From assembly GCF_010389155.1 (NCBI RefSeq), contig NC_057767.1:4881765-4945764 (forward strand): a DNA stretch of 64,000 nucleotides, in the 5' to 3' direction. The DNA comes from Erigeron canadensis. Lineage: Eukaryota > Streptophyta > Magnoliopsida > Asterales > Asteraceae. A model generated the notes under the pieces. That model was not told where the DNA came from and ran no database searches. It saw only the letters and a list, made by a program, of their open reading frames with translations. This document shows positions 54,011 to 64,000 of the stretch, piece after piece (position 1 is the first letter of the stretch; each line of letters opens with the position of its first letter). The translations under genes were made by a program, and so were the position numbers.

Positions 54011-55430
54011 CAATAATGAGATTACAATATATTATAATGTCACTCAAAATAATACTTGTAATTTTATTTTTCTTTTTTATCAAGTTTTTTTTTTTACCGG
54101 CAAAATATTAAATTAATATATGACTTTGGTAAGATATGCAATAAAAGTGTACAACAAATAAAAGGACTACGCCATAACGACACTTATTACAACGAGAAAA
54201 GAACCACAAAAATGAAATTGAGACGATTAACAAAAACATGGTTTTGTTATATTTATCACACAGTACAAGTATTACAACATACTATACAAACAGTTAATGC
54301 GTAGTTGTGATAAACTAATCAATTAATGTGATACAAATATCACTTTCCTATTGTAAAGGGTGTGAGCGCACCGGCCCTTTGTTGTGGCCTGTTACCATCC
54401 TCTTTCCGGCACCCGCGTCTTTGTCACATAGGCGACCACATTTTGCAAACTTTAATTTCCCTCAACTTAATTTGTTGTACTAAGTGGCCGGAAGTTAAAT
54501 GTGGTTTGTCATTCTTGCCAACTTGTCAAACACACTTGACTCCCAAATGCAATTTCAATTCTTTTGTTACAAATTCATTTGAAGTTTTTTCAGATGCATA
54601 GAAAGTCTCTCTGTTCTAAATATTATGTTATATTTCTTGATCACTTTTTTTTTTATTACGAATGGGTTTAACCCCTTCGTCGTCAATATTATGTTTACTC
54701 TAACTTATTTTTCATACATACAACAACAAACATTTTCACGACTTTTCTCCTCTGATGGTATCTAATTCTGTATTTATAGCCACCATTTGTCTCAACAAAT
54801 GGTAATTAAATGTCTTTTTGTTAAATTGGATATCGATTCGAAAACAAACATAAATATTAAGGTAGGCAATCGAAATAGCACAAGAGGGAATAAATCAAAA
54901 GAGATGATGGTAAGCAAAATTAGCATAATTTATGAGAATTCAACATTTAAGCTTGAATTCAAGCTATCAAAAAATGTTCATCCTTTTCAATTAAGGATGC
55001 GTACGTTTGGTTTGTAATCGAGTTTTACAATAGGTATGTGTATGACTATGATACAATAAAAAAAATATATATGAGAATGAATATTGAATTTATCAATTTA
55101 ACGAATGTGATTTTCAATTTCATTCCCATATTAAATCTAAATAATACATGTCACTTTCATTCATATTTCTTATTTTATTTTCATGCCCCTTAATCAAACA
55201 CACCTTATGTTCATTTAAAAATTGACATTTTTGAAAGAATTTGAGAAACTGTTAATTTGTTGGCCGATATACATTAAGCTAATTTTTAGTTATAAAAAAT
55301 TACAAAACATTTGATTTAAGCTAATCAGTATTTATTTTTTCCTGAACGCATGCTCGCAGTCCAAACATCTAACATAATACATAATTTTATAAAATTAAGT
55401 CACAAAAAATTGCCTTTTTTATGCATTTAT
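54011..55430. other. Intergenic, no gene recognised
   Basis: AT-rich sequence downstream of the SOBIR1-like gene. Short frames (54362-54601, 54787-55017) show no motif. Confidence 0.45.
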
Positions 55431-56405
55431 TCAGTGCGGGATTTGAGCCAACATAATCCTACAATCCTTACTATTTGGTCTCTTATATGGATCATCAAGT
55501 GTACAAAAACAAGCAATTTTAAGAACACAAAACATTTGTTCCACGTACCCGTTTCCTAAAAGGTTTGGATCAATTGCTTCTCGCAGGTCATCCAAAGTCA
55601 AAATGTTTCTCATCCAATTCACCATACTTAGTTGTGAAGTTTGTTGAAAGAAGTCATCGGAAGGAAGTCTTCCTACAACCAACACACCGAGTACCACACC
55701 GAAACTATAGATGTCACATTTATCTGTATATTTCATGGTTTGATGACACTCGGGTGCAATGTACCCTAATGTACCCGCAACAATATTAGAATTTGTCATA
55801 TGGATGTCAGTTTCTTGGATTGATTTTGCTAGCCCAAAATCAGCAATATGGGCCTCCATTTCATCATCAAGGAGCACGTTTGAGGGCTTTATGTTTCGAT
55901 GGACTATACTAGGAGTGACATCCAAGTGGAGATACTCAAGCCCGTTTGCAATCCCCATTGCAATCTTGTGTCTCGCAATCCAGTCTAGTTCTCGTCTACC
56001 ATCTTGAACTTGTCGCAAAATGTCTTGCAAGCTTCCGTTTTTCATAAACTTGTAAATGAGGTAATGACAATTTGGTCGAGACACGTGAGCAAGTAATGGT
56101 AGGATGTTCCGATGACGGATTAGACAAACCGTCTGGATTTCCGACTTCATTTGAATTATCTTTTGGTTCAATAATTCTGAGCCCTTTGTCTTGTCTATGA
56201 TCCTTTTGATCGTGATGCTTTGAACCTTTCCCCCCATAATAATATCGGTTTTAAATAGCCCTCCACTTTCACCTTTTCCGATCCTTTCGATCCCGAAAAG
56301 CGGGTTGTGGTACTTCAAAAACGCAAGCTCCTTCGCCGTGATCAACGTACTAAAAGTCTCGGTCCCTGATAGATTTAGATATCTTAAGATCATAACAAAA
56401 AACAT
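55431..56405 (-). CDS. SOBIR1-like kinase domain, ectodomain lost, HRN in place of HRD
   Basis: 324 codons, uninterrupted. The sequence follows SOBIR1, the LRR receptor kinase that partners receptor-like proteins in immunity: ITAKELAFL, IRHRNILPLLAHVSRPNCHYLIY, NGSLQDIL, GRRELDWIARHKIAMGIA, DDEMEAHIADFGLAKS, GTLGYIAPE, TDKCDIYSFGVVLG, PSDDFFQ and PYKRPNSKDCRIMLAQI. The catalytic loop reads IVHRNIKPSN, so the proton-accepting Asp is Asn. The glycine loop is altered (GKGESGGLF), while the ATP lysine (SITIKRI) and DFG remain. LRRs, signal peptide and membrane segment are absent. Upstream of the homology a splice-acceptor-like CTATCAG lies near 56372, so ATG 56405 is only the first available start. 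It is probably a pseudokinase fragment with an open frame, 483 bases downstream of kinase copy 5. Confidence 0.8.
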   Translation of the reverse strand: MFFVMILRYLNLSGTETFSTLITAKELAFLKYHNPLFGIERIGKGESGGLFKTDIIMGGKVQSITIKRIIDKTKGSELLNQKIIQMKSEIQTVCLIRHRNILPLLAHVSRPNCHYLIYKFMKNGSLQDILRQVQDGRRELDWIARHKIAMGIANGLEYLHLDVTPSIVHRNIKPSNVLLDDEMEAHIADFGLAKSIQETDIHMTNSNIVAGTLGYIAPECHQTMKYTDKCDIYSFGVVLGVLVVGRLPSDDFFQQTSQLSMVNWMRNILTLDDLREAIDPNLLGNGYVEQMFCVLKIACFCTLDDPYKRPNSKDCRIMLAQIPH

Positions 56406-56888
56406 TTTAAACTACATCATTAAGCTGTAATACTTTGAATATTCAAAGCTTTTATTTTTAAACTTTGACTTTAAATAAAAAAATTTTGTGTTATATAAAA
56501 CTTGATAAAATTTATATAATTAAAAAACACGTCTAAAACACAATTGATTCATATAACTTTCATCAACTATTGTTTAACACAAATAAAATTATATAAGTAT
56601 TAAAAAAGGATAACTTAGTCATTTAAAATAAGGGTTTGCTAAATACAGCCCTTAGGGCTGTGTTTAAAGTGCATACATTATTTGTACATTTACCATGAAA
56701 ATCAGGGATGGACTTTTAATATGTAAAGTACAAGTTGTTTAATGCACGTTAAATATTTAGCATTTCCCTTTAAAATATAAGTAACGACAATGATAAATAT
56801 TTTTGAACTTTACAAATTTGGTCAATAAATTCACTATGCTAATTGCCTAATTTGGACAAAAACTCTCAAGTTATTAAGGATCCAAAAG
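56406..56888. other. Intergenic, no gene recognised
   Basis: AT-rich spacer between the SOBIR1-like gene and kinase copy 5. Contains a small palindrome (cagcccttagggctg) near 56645. Confidence 0.45.
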
Positions 56889-58085
56889 TTAAGTCAATAA
56901 ATATGCGTACGTGTAACTATGGACTAATATATTAAAAAAATTTGCAAACATAAATAGGTAGGTTGACATACCTAAGTGTTTACGAGAGGAGTCTTCACTA
57001 GGGTAGCTAGATCCTTCACCCATGGGCTTGTCTTCACCAGGAGTGTTAGAAGGAAACACATCAAATACTCTTCCAAATATCGTCTTGCCTGGAGCCTGCA
57101 ACCGATTATTGGCTTTTTGTTGTAAGGGAAAAACAAATTTAGCCATTAGAGTTTCAAGGCTAAAGACAATCTCAGTCATGGTAGGGCGATATTTTGGATT
57201 GTTATCCAAGCATCTTTGAGCTATTCGAACAAACCCTTTTAAACATTTCGTCGATATCTCATCCCTTATACCTGAATAGACGATTTGCTTCAATTTGCCT
57301 TCTTTAATTGATTCTTGTATCCATGTAACTATGCCACATTCAAAACTCTTATCCAATGGTCGCTTTTGACACAATACTTCAAACAAGACCACCCCAAAAG
57401 CATACACATCAGACTTTCTTGTTAGCTTTCCAGTGGCGAAATAGTTTGGATCAATATACCCAAAAGTGCCTTTAACAAGCGTGTTGACATAAGTAGATGG
57501 CTGATTTGTTGGTCCTATTCTAGCCAACCCAAAGTCAGAAATTTTGGCCCCCCAACTTTCATGTAACAAAATATTTGAGCTTTTAACATCTCTATGTATG
57601 ACACCAAACTCAAGACCTGTACCTGTGTGAAGGTAGTCTAACCCACGAGCCGCACCAATGCAAATCTTGAGCCGCTGAGCCCAAGATAGAGAATGGTGTT
57701 TATGGAGGTGATCTTCAAGTGTTCCACGGGGCATGTATTCATATACAAGGATCATCTCATTATCATGGTTACAATAACCAATTAAAGACACCAAATGAGC
57801 ATGCCTCAACTTCGAAAGCATTTCAATTTCCGCCCAAAACTCTATCGCCCCTTGATTAGACATCAAATCCAACCTTTTAATTGCAACAACATGATGAGTA
57901 GTTCCAATGATAACATTGCCTTTGTATACTTTACCGAAGCCCCCTCTCCCAATTACTAATGATTCACTAAATCTTTCAGTTGCTAATAGAATTTCACCAA
58001 ATTCGAATTTATGACACGTATGTGACACTTGAACGGTGGAGGTGGATGGTTCAGACCTTTTGCCATTGCCACTGTGAAAAGACAT
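56889..58085 (-). CDS. FERONIA/CrRLK1L-type receptor-like cytoplasmic kinase, copy 5 (most divergent)
   Basis: Single exon, 398 codons. The kinase domain has [34 protein letters not shown] and the shared DPN. The N-terminal Cys pair is replaced by C-H (SHTCHKFEF). The tail lacks the 10-residue repeat; it reads PGEDKPMGEGSSYPSED and ends in a hydrophobic stretch, MFANFFNILVHSYTYAYLL. That stretch looks like read-through beyond the family's usual stop near MCADSF, although it could act as a C-terminal membrane anchor. The leader acceptor TTTCCAG (near 58155) is kept. A TTTAAATA box lies about 40 bases above the ATG. Catalytic set complete. Confidence 0.92.
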   Translation of the reverse strand: MSFHSGNGKRSEPSTSTVQVSHTCHKFEFGEILLATERFSESLVIGRGGFGKVYKGNVIIGTTHHVVAIKRLDLMSNQGAIEFWAEIEMLSKLRHAHLVSLIGYCNHDNEMILVYEYMPRGTLEDHLHKHHSLSWAQRLKICIGAARGLDYLHTGTGLEFGVIHRDVKSSNILLHESWGAKISDFGLARIGPTNQPSTYVNTLVKGTFGYIDPNYFATGKLTRKSDVYAFGVVLFEVLCQKRPLDKSFECGIVTWIQESIKEGKLKQIVYSGIRDEISTKCLKGFVRIAQRCLDNNPKYRPTMTEIVFSLETLMAKFVFPLQQKANNRLQAPGKTIFGRVFDVFPSNTPGEDKPMGEGSSYPSEDSSRKHLGMSTYLFMFANFFNILVHSYTYAYLLT

Positions 58086-58993
58086 AATTGATGAAATGGA
58101 CTATGTTGAATAAAGGGGTCACCATATTTAAACAGATATGGTCTTCTTACATAATAAAAGGTGAAAATCGTCTTCCTGGAAATTAATATAGATGGACCCC
58201 TTCGATTTTTCCATATAATTAATTGTCTACTTACTGTTGTCTAATTAAATCGTCTCTTTCCTAGAAATTGTATACAGTATTGGGAAATATGCATATCTGT
58301 CCAATTATTAAAAAAAAAAAAAAACATCTATTGATGTATTGGGGCCTCCATACACTTCTTTTAGAACTAAAATTCCAAAAAAAATCCGCGTAATACTGTA
58401 TACCTTTTTCAAACCACTTGTATATGAAATTGAAATATTTTTATGGTTTTTGATGATGGAATTGATTTGCTCAAAGAAAAGAAAAGAATCGCTATGTACA
58501 CGAATAAATTATAAATTATTAAATGACTTCAATATCGCTAATCGCATTTTTACTAACCTTTTTTTCTCTTATAAACTTTGATTTTAATTTCATATTTATA
58601 TATTACTTGGTCGAAAAACTAAATATTTCAACTCTTTCATAACCCTTTTGTTTATATATATATTTACGAGTATAATACCCGCACGTTGCGGCGGAATTTT
58701 GTTTTAGAAGTGACAATTTGTTATAAGGGTAGATACGGTAATTCAGTGTTGTAGTGTACGAAGGACCATTTTGAGAACCATATATATAGTGAAAGGGGTT
58801 TTTTGGAAGAAAAAAAAAAGTATGCTTAATTTTTTATGACATACCAAAAATAAAATTTCAAAATGCTTTATAAGAGAGTATAGATATATACTAGCTTTAG
58901 GAGACATACAAGAAATTCTACTACATACAAGAAATTCTACTAAAGAAATTTAGAACCCATGATAGAAATATGATGTTTCAAAAATAAGTAAAC
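58086..58993. other. 5' flank of kinase copy 5
   Basis: Contains the conserved leader-acceptor region (58150-58200). Near 58680 is 'acccgcacgttgcggcgg', a degenerate Helitron-type hairpin without a CTRR end. No gene. Confidence 0.4.
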
Positions 58994-59192
58994 GGCCTGT
59001 TTGTTTTTTTAACCATTAAGTGACTGAATTGATTAAATGACTGAATGGATAAATAATATCTGTATGGATTAAGTCAATATAGTTAATTTTTTTTTATTAA
59101 GTCAACAAAACAAACACGTTTGATGACTTAATGGATTAAGTATTTTTGATTAAGTCATGACTTAATATATTAAGTCCCAAACAAACGTCACC
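58994..59192. mobile_element. Possible hAT-type MITE
   Basis: Begins GGCCTGTTTGTTT and ends CCCAAACAAACGTCACC, an imperfect inverted repeat, with 'attaagtcatgacttaat'-type subterminal words. No convincing target duplication. Confidence 0.45.
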
Positions 59193-59240
59193 TAAATGTT
59201 ATTACTTATATCTATTACAATCCGAGAGTTGTGATCAATT

Positions 59241-59493
59241 GAAAACTAAAATTTCCGTGAAAACCAGAAAACTGGCCAAACACACTGTGAACTAAACTTA
59301 ACATAATGTGTTTTCTAAAAATACATTATGTTAAGTTTCAAATCACAGTGTGTTTCCAGTTTTTTAGTTTTCACGCGCTATCAAAAACACACTGTGATTT
59401 GCAACTTAACACAATGTGTTTTTAGAAAACACGTTATTCAAATCATAGTGTATTTTGATCAATTTTTTAATTTTTACGAAAATTTTAATTTTC
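59241..59493. mobile_element. Foldback MITE
   Basis: Outer ends GAAAACTAAAATTT and AAATTTTAATTTTC are inverted. Inside, 'cacactgtga' and 'cttaacataatgtgttttc' blocks recur in both orientations, forming nested hairpins. Confidence 0.55.
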
Positions 59494-59797
59494 AAATGAA
59501 TATTTCTCGCCAAAACATTATGAAAAGAAACATATTTTAATAACTACATTTGGAGATAAAATATGGGAGTCATAAAACTAACTGAACTATAATTAATAAA
59601 ACATACAAATGCACATCCACATAAAAAAGGCTTCAACACCAAAACCAACCCATATTGCTTGTGCCAACCGTTAAGTAATGCTTCATATGATACTACGGTT
59701 AGCAAAATATTCAAATATCTACGGGTCAAAAACAAGAAATTTAAGATAAAACAAGAAAATCCCTGAATTATATTATAACTATATATATATCTATATA

Positions 59798-60680
59798 GGG
59801 GTGAGTTATTTTGACAACTCTTAAAAAAAAAAGAACTCAGGACCAATCTGGATCACACATTCTTTCCCTCTTTCTCTCTCTTCAATTAAATAATAAAATT
59901 CACCCAAATCATTCAAAATATTCTAACTCACAAACCGTAAATCGTTAGACGAAACAAAAAGCATGGGTAGTCTTAAAATTTCGTCCTCTTTCATTAGAGA
60001 TCCAATTCGGTATACTTTTGACGACTTTTTAATTTTCGTTTTTTTTTTGTAGTTACACATAACTTACACATGGGTAGGTTGAACTTACACATGTGTAGGT
60101 TGAACAAAAATTATGATTCGGAACGGGCTTCGCCCTTAAGGATATTCATAAACCAAAGCTAGTGGGGGTGATAGGTCATTGGGTGATAGGTCATAGGGGG
60201 TGACCAGTGAGGGGTGATCTACCTAATGGGCTCCGCCCTTAGCCGCTATGGCTCCGCCATGGACTGACGGGCTCCGTCCTTGGCCACCATGGCTCTGCCA
60301 TAGATTGATGGGCTCCGCCCTTGACCTTCATTGTTGTGTACATATGTTCATTTACTAATTTACATCTGAAAACAATGATCCTACACATGTGTAGGATGAA
60401 CCTACACATGTGTAGGATGAACGTGATGGGAAAAAAAATGAAAATTAAAAAGTCATCAAAATTATATCGAATTGGATCTCTAATGAAAGAGGATGAAATT
60501 ATAAGACTACCCATGTTTTTTGTTTCGTCTAACGATTTACGGTTTGTGAGATAAAACATTTTAAATGATTTAGGTGAATTTTCTTATTTAATGGAGGAGA
60601 GAGAAAATATAAGAAAATGAGAGGTTCATATTGGTTCCTGAGTTCTTTTTTTTTTTAAAGTTCTCAAAATAACTTTCCTC
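59798..60680. mobile_element. Long-arm foldback element, copy 2
   Basis: 883 bases, same family as 11220-11963 but in opposite orientation. Starts GGGGTGAGTTATTTTGA. The centre has the 'gggctccgcccttagccgc' array. TA runs abut both ends. Confidence 0.75.
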
Positions 60681-61140
60681 TATATATATATATATATATT
60701 AAAAAGATAAAATGAGAACTAAATATTTGTCGAGAACTATGAGAACTTTTTTTCTATTAATATTTATAGGGTTAAATTGTAATTTTGTAAAACCAATTTA
60801 AATATTAAACAATTTAAATAAAAATACTCCTTAAATATCTCAATCTAGTTATATTTACTTTTAGCTTTTACATTTTTATTTGAATTATATACTGTTATTT
60901 ATTTAGGCATAATGGCTGAAAGTTTTAAACCGAAGTCAAATAAAAATCTTATGCTTATCTATTTGCATTATAAATCTACATGGATACATGGTTATCAATT
61001 TTTTTCTCCATTAATCAAATTATTTTCATATTCATTAGTTATTAGAATAAGATATTGTTTATTTTAATTAGCTTGCGTTACTCAAAGTTTGAAAGTAATC
61101 TACATTCTCATTCTCTTTCATATTTCTATGAAATGTTTTA

Positions 61141-61368
61141 GCACTTGTCTAAATAATTATCTAGCATAATTATAATGTATACACTTATCTACTTATAAGT
61201 TATTTTAAAACTTCCCTTTTGATATATAAATAGTGTCATTTACATACTTTGTTATAAAACAAAGTATTGTAATTATTTAGCACTTGTCTAAATAATTATC
61301 TAGCATAATTATAATGTATACACTTATCTACTAACAAGTTATTTTAAAACTTCCCTTTTGATATATCA
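61141..61368. repeat. Direct repeat of about 88 bp, spaced 139 bp
   Basis: Segments 61141-61229 and 61279-61368 are near-identical ('cacttgtctaaataattatc' to 'cttcccttttgatatat'). Confidence 0.8.
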
Positions 61369-61386
61369 ATACTTTTCTTTTGTTTT

Positions 61387-61608
61387 GCTAACTAGGGCCC
61401 TTAGTGCACTAGTTAAGAAGAATTTAATGAACTTGTTATTTCCTTATTAATCAAAAATTTTATTTAATGTGTATTAGTTTAACTCAACAATTTCTATTTT
61501 TAATTGAATAATTAATACATATTTTTATATTTTAGGAAAGTTAGACTTCAATAAATAATTCATTAAATGCTTTTTAACTAGTGCACTAGGGGCACTAGTT
61601 AGCAAATC
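61387..61608. mobile_element. Foldback MITE nested in the 1.2-kb element
   Basis: Ends 'gctaactagggcccttagtg' and its inverted counterpart 'ggggcactagttagc'. Arms of about 48 bases. Confidence 0.65.
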
Positions 61609-61925
61609 CCTTATTAATTAGTTAATTTTAAGATAAGAAGAAGTTGACAAAATTTTAAAATGTAAGTTCCATAATTTTCGAATGAACGTGTGTTCCGTAC
61701 TTCCGTTTTCGTTTTATTACTTGTAATTTCATATTCCTGTTATGCCCTTTATTAATTGTTATTTATTAATAAATTAATTTGTATTCAAAATTATTACACA
61801 GATGCCATCAAATCATTTTGGCCCTTGATTTAATTAATCTAATGGTCTTAATTAGTTCTCGCAGTTCTCGACAATTTATTGGTTCTCATAATAACGCAAC
61901 TATATATATATATATATATATACAT

Positions 61926-62308
61926 GGGGACAATCAAATAAGAATAGTTTTAAAATAAGAACGGTGAGAACACTTAAAAAACATCATTTTGATGCATTAA
62001 AAGTCCATAAAACTAACATAGTGCTTAACTAATTATCATTATTTAACTGTTTAACAACACATTGATCCGTCAAAATCGAAAAAATCACGTTTTTTGGTGG
62101 ATGCATTATTTTGAAGAATATGCATCCAAGATGAATGCACAAAACAAAAAACATGATTTTCTAGATTTTGACAGGCCAATGTGTTATACACTTAAATAAT
62201 GATAATTAGTTAAGCACTATGTTAGTTTTATGAACTTTTAATGCATCAAAATGATGTTTTTTAAGTGTTTTCACCGTTCTTATTTTAAGACTGTTCTCAC
62301 TGGAGTGT

Positions 62309-62313
<5 letters not shown>
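61926..62313. mobile_element. Foldback MITE (388 bp)
   Basis: Arms of about 180 bases nearly perfect after the first 25 or so, for example 'aaaataagaacggtgagaac' against its complement near 62270, and 'catcattttgatgcatt' against 'aatgcatcaaaatgatg'. TA arrays abut both sides. Confidence 0.78.

Positions 62314-62356
<43 letters not shown>
62314..62356. repeat. TA microsatellite
   Basis: About 20 alternating TA units directly after the foldback MITE. Confidence 0.9.
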
Positions 62357-62357
<1 letters not shown>

Positions 62358-62939
62358 GAACTATAGACACAATTGACATGGAAGGAACCAATTCTTGTAA
62401 TTTTGATATTTGAAAGATTTAACATTAGTGAAAATGGTCGCAAGTTCATAATTTATAGGCATAGGAAATGGAAAATAAATGTCGCATAACCTGGCCTGGA
62501 AAGTGACCAGCTCAACTTCTATTACAGCAGCCCAACAACCCAATTGACATTTGAACATCATTGGCCCGAAAGGTAGCCCAATCGTAGCAACCCAAAAGCT
62601 TGATATAGCCCTGATCATATCCATGTGAGAAGTGAGAACTGAGAAGCTATGACTATTTCCGAATACTTTTCCCTTGGCATATTTGATTAGTTTCCATAAC
62701 AATATGTCACATGTGAAACGATATATATCATGCAAAAAGTACTAACTATTAACTATTAACACCCATTACAGGCATGATTTGTATATCATTTCTAAAAATG
62801 GCTAGAGAATAAGCTACCTGCTAATTACAACTAAATTTTTTTTAAAAAAAAAAAAAAAAGAAAAAAGAAGAAGATATTCACTATAAAAAGAAACAGGCCT
62901 TATATTTGGATCATCAAATGAAATTTCCAACTCCACTAC
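62357..62939. other. Intergenic, no gene recognised
   Basis: A 124-codon open frame (62361-62735, minus) has no motif I recognise and is not called. An A-rich run follows at 62830-62870. Confidence 0.4.
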
Positions 62940-62949
62940 ATTGTGCTAA

Positions 62950-63190
62950 GCCGTGTCTCCGGAAGGATGTATGATCCTTTTGATCGTGATTGTCTTCAAC
63001 ATTCCTCATGTAATTACATCAGTTTTATATACATCTTTAGATTATTTTCCATATCCAAAAGCACGTTGTCGTTCTCCCAAAAGGCCAAACTTCTCTTTCG
63101 CACTAAAACTCATGGGCTCTGATACATTCCCATTTTTTAAACGTTTGCGAGTGACAGCCCTTAGAGCCTTCAACGACAAATGATTGCCTG
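62950..63190 (-). pseudogene. SOBIR1-like kinase fragment
   Basis: Minus-strand remnants match the N-lobe of the copy at 55431-56405: a SFSAKEKFGLLGE-like piece, VYKTDVIT, and TITIKRIIH with nearly identical bases around the ATP-lysine codon. Frame changes and stops interrupt it. It lies just downstream of kinase copy 6, as the intact SOBIR1-like gene lies downstream of copy 5. Confidence 0.65.
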
Positions 63191-63279
63191 CAATAAAATT
63201 TTTACCATATAGTTAGGAAATTTACTCACGTGGTGTTTAGTAATCTATTTAAAATATCAGTCTAAGACAAGCTATTGAT

Positions 63280-64000
63280 CTAGCAATAAAGACAGACACA
63301 ATTCATAAATGTACGAAAATCGAAGAACTCTACCCTAGATCGAATCGAGTGTTTGTTTATATTGTAAGAAAATGAATGAAATACATTATTATACTTGCCT
63401 GGAGTTTGCAGTGAATTACTGGTTTTCTGTTGCGAGGACGATACAGATTGAGCCAGTAAAGATTCAAGACTAAAGACAACCTCTGACATGGTAGGACGCT
63501 GATTTGGATGACTATCCAAGCATCTTTCACCTATCCGAGCAAATTCTTTTAAACATTTTGGAGGTATCTCATTTCGTATACCCGAATAAACTATCTGCTT
63601 TAAGCTCCCTTCTTTAATTGATTCTTTTACCCATGTGGCTAAGCCACATTCAAAACTCTCATCCAGTGGTCGTTTTTGACACAATACTTCAAACAATACC
63701 ACCCCAAAAGCATACACATCAGACTTCCTCGTCAACTTTCCGGTGGCAAAATAGTTTGGGTCAATATACCCAAAACTGCCTTTAACAGATGTATTGACAT
63801 AAGTTGATGGTTGATTCGTTGGACCTACTCTAGCCAACCCAAAATCCGAAATTTTGGCTGCCCAACTTTCATGTAACAAAATATTTGAGGTCTTGACATC
63901 TCTATGTATAACACCAACCTCAATACCTGTACCAGTGTGAAGGTAGTCTAAGCCACGGGCCGCACCTATGCAAATCTTGAGTCTATCGATCCAAGAAAGA
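63280..64000 (-). CDS. FERONIA/CrRLK1L-type receptor-like cytoplasmic kinase, copy 6 (5' part outside window)
   Basis: The frame is open to the right edge of the window, starting inside the kinase domain (LSWIDRLKICIGAARGLDYLH). Visible motifs are HRDVKTSN, DFGLARVG, DPN and SDVYAFGVVLFEVL. Homology to the other copies stops just after LQTPGK; the last 40 or so codons (YNNVFHSFSYN...) are unrelated, and the FGRIFN block and repeat tail are missing. The break reads CAA|GTATAA, a possible splice donor, so a further exon cannot be excluded. Immediately downstream is a SOBIR1-like fragment, so a rearrangement may have replaced the tail. Confidence 0.88.
   Translation of the reverse strand, partial: LSWIDRLKICIGAARGLDYLHTGTGIEVGVIHRDVKTSNILLHESWAAKISDFGLARVGPTNQPSTYVNTSVKGSFGYIDPNYFATGKLTRKSDVYAFGVVLFEVLCQKRPLDESFECGLATWVKESIKEGSLKQIVYSGIRNEIPPKCLKEFARIGERCLDSHPNQRPTMSEVVFSLESLLAQSVSSSQQKTSNSLQTPGKYNNVFHSFSYNINKHSIRSRVEFFDFRTFMNCVCLYC

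Larger units (their letters stand above)
60701..61899. mobile_element. TIR element of about 1.2 kb
   Basis: Left end has ATGAGAACTAAATATTTGT then CGAGAACTATGAGAACT; the right end has the inverted, slightly changed version. No transposase. It contains a direct repeat and a nested foldback MITE. Confidence 0.55.

Noticed and set aside
53616..54083. Minus-strand frame of 155 codons with hydrophobic repeats
   Set aside because: The repeats follow the 123-base tandem DNA array; composition is that of repeat DNA read in frame.
58670..58705. Helitron 3' end near kinase copy 5
   Set aside because: A GC hairpin is present, but no CTRR terminus follows on either strand.
62361..62735. Minus-strand frame of 124 codons
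   Set aside because: No recognised domain or homologous copy in the window, and it starts beside a TA array; left as unassigned sequence.

Overview
The window is nuclear DNA of a flowering plant, probably a eudicot. It is AT-rich, with spliced genes, a plant-only kinase array and a dense load of plant transposons. The kinase subfamily and the DUF4283/zinc-knuckle protein recall Asteraceae genomes; that placement is an inference. There are no bacterial features, CRISPR arrays or convincing tRNA/rRNA genes.

The backbone is a tandem array of six near-identical FERONIA/CrRLK1L-type cytoplasmic kinases (RLCKs), all on the minus strand: 4062-5324, 19593-21086, 38640-39791, 49682-50785, 56889-58085 and 63280-64000 (cut by the window edge). 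Each has one coding exon. Five share a 5' leader with traces of an untranslated intron, and most end in a tail built of 10-residue repeats whose copy number varies from about 1 to 14. Every other recognisable host gene is also on the minus strand. These are a three-exon PP1-type phosphatase (1363-2771), an eleven-exon PP2A-type phosphatase (12412-18943), a PIX13-like RLCK-VII kinase whose last exon runs in frame into a retroelement Gag-like protein (27988-32355), a glyoxal-oxidase pseudogene, the last two exons of an RGLG-type RING E3 ligase, the kinase half of an LRR-VIII-2 receptor kinase, and one intact plus one fragmentary SOBIR1-like kinase.

The main observation is that several signalling enzymes keep a full reading frame and splice sites but have lost catalytic residues. 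The PP1 copy reads GNYVDYG where GDYVDRG is expected. The PP2A copy reads GDYVDHG and has Glu at the second phosphate-binding arginine. The SOBIR1-like copy reads HRN instead of HRD. All are next to FERONIA-type kinases, so the locus may be a nursery of pseudoenzymes or decoys in receptor signalling, or an array decaying gradually. Expression and population data would tell these apart.

Much of the rest is transposons, many with clear boundaries: a 3.1-kb solo LTR inside a TAA-flanked MITE (6273-10354); a 1.68-kb non-autonomous LTR element in a PP2A intron; a 1.5-kb solo LTR inside a hAT-like element (23965-26631); two opposed Copia fragments (33691-38170); a 1600-bp Mutator-like element with a 9-bp target duplication inside an LRR-kinase intron; two consecutive Helitron-type 3' ends with their own satellites (51668-54010); at least four tRNA-derived SINEs, three with exact target duplications; and a run of foldback MITEs next to TA microsatellites (59.2-62.4 kb).
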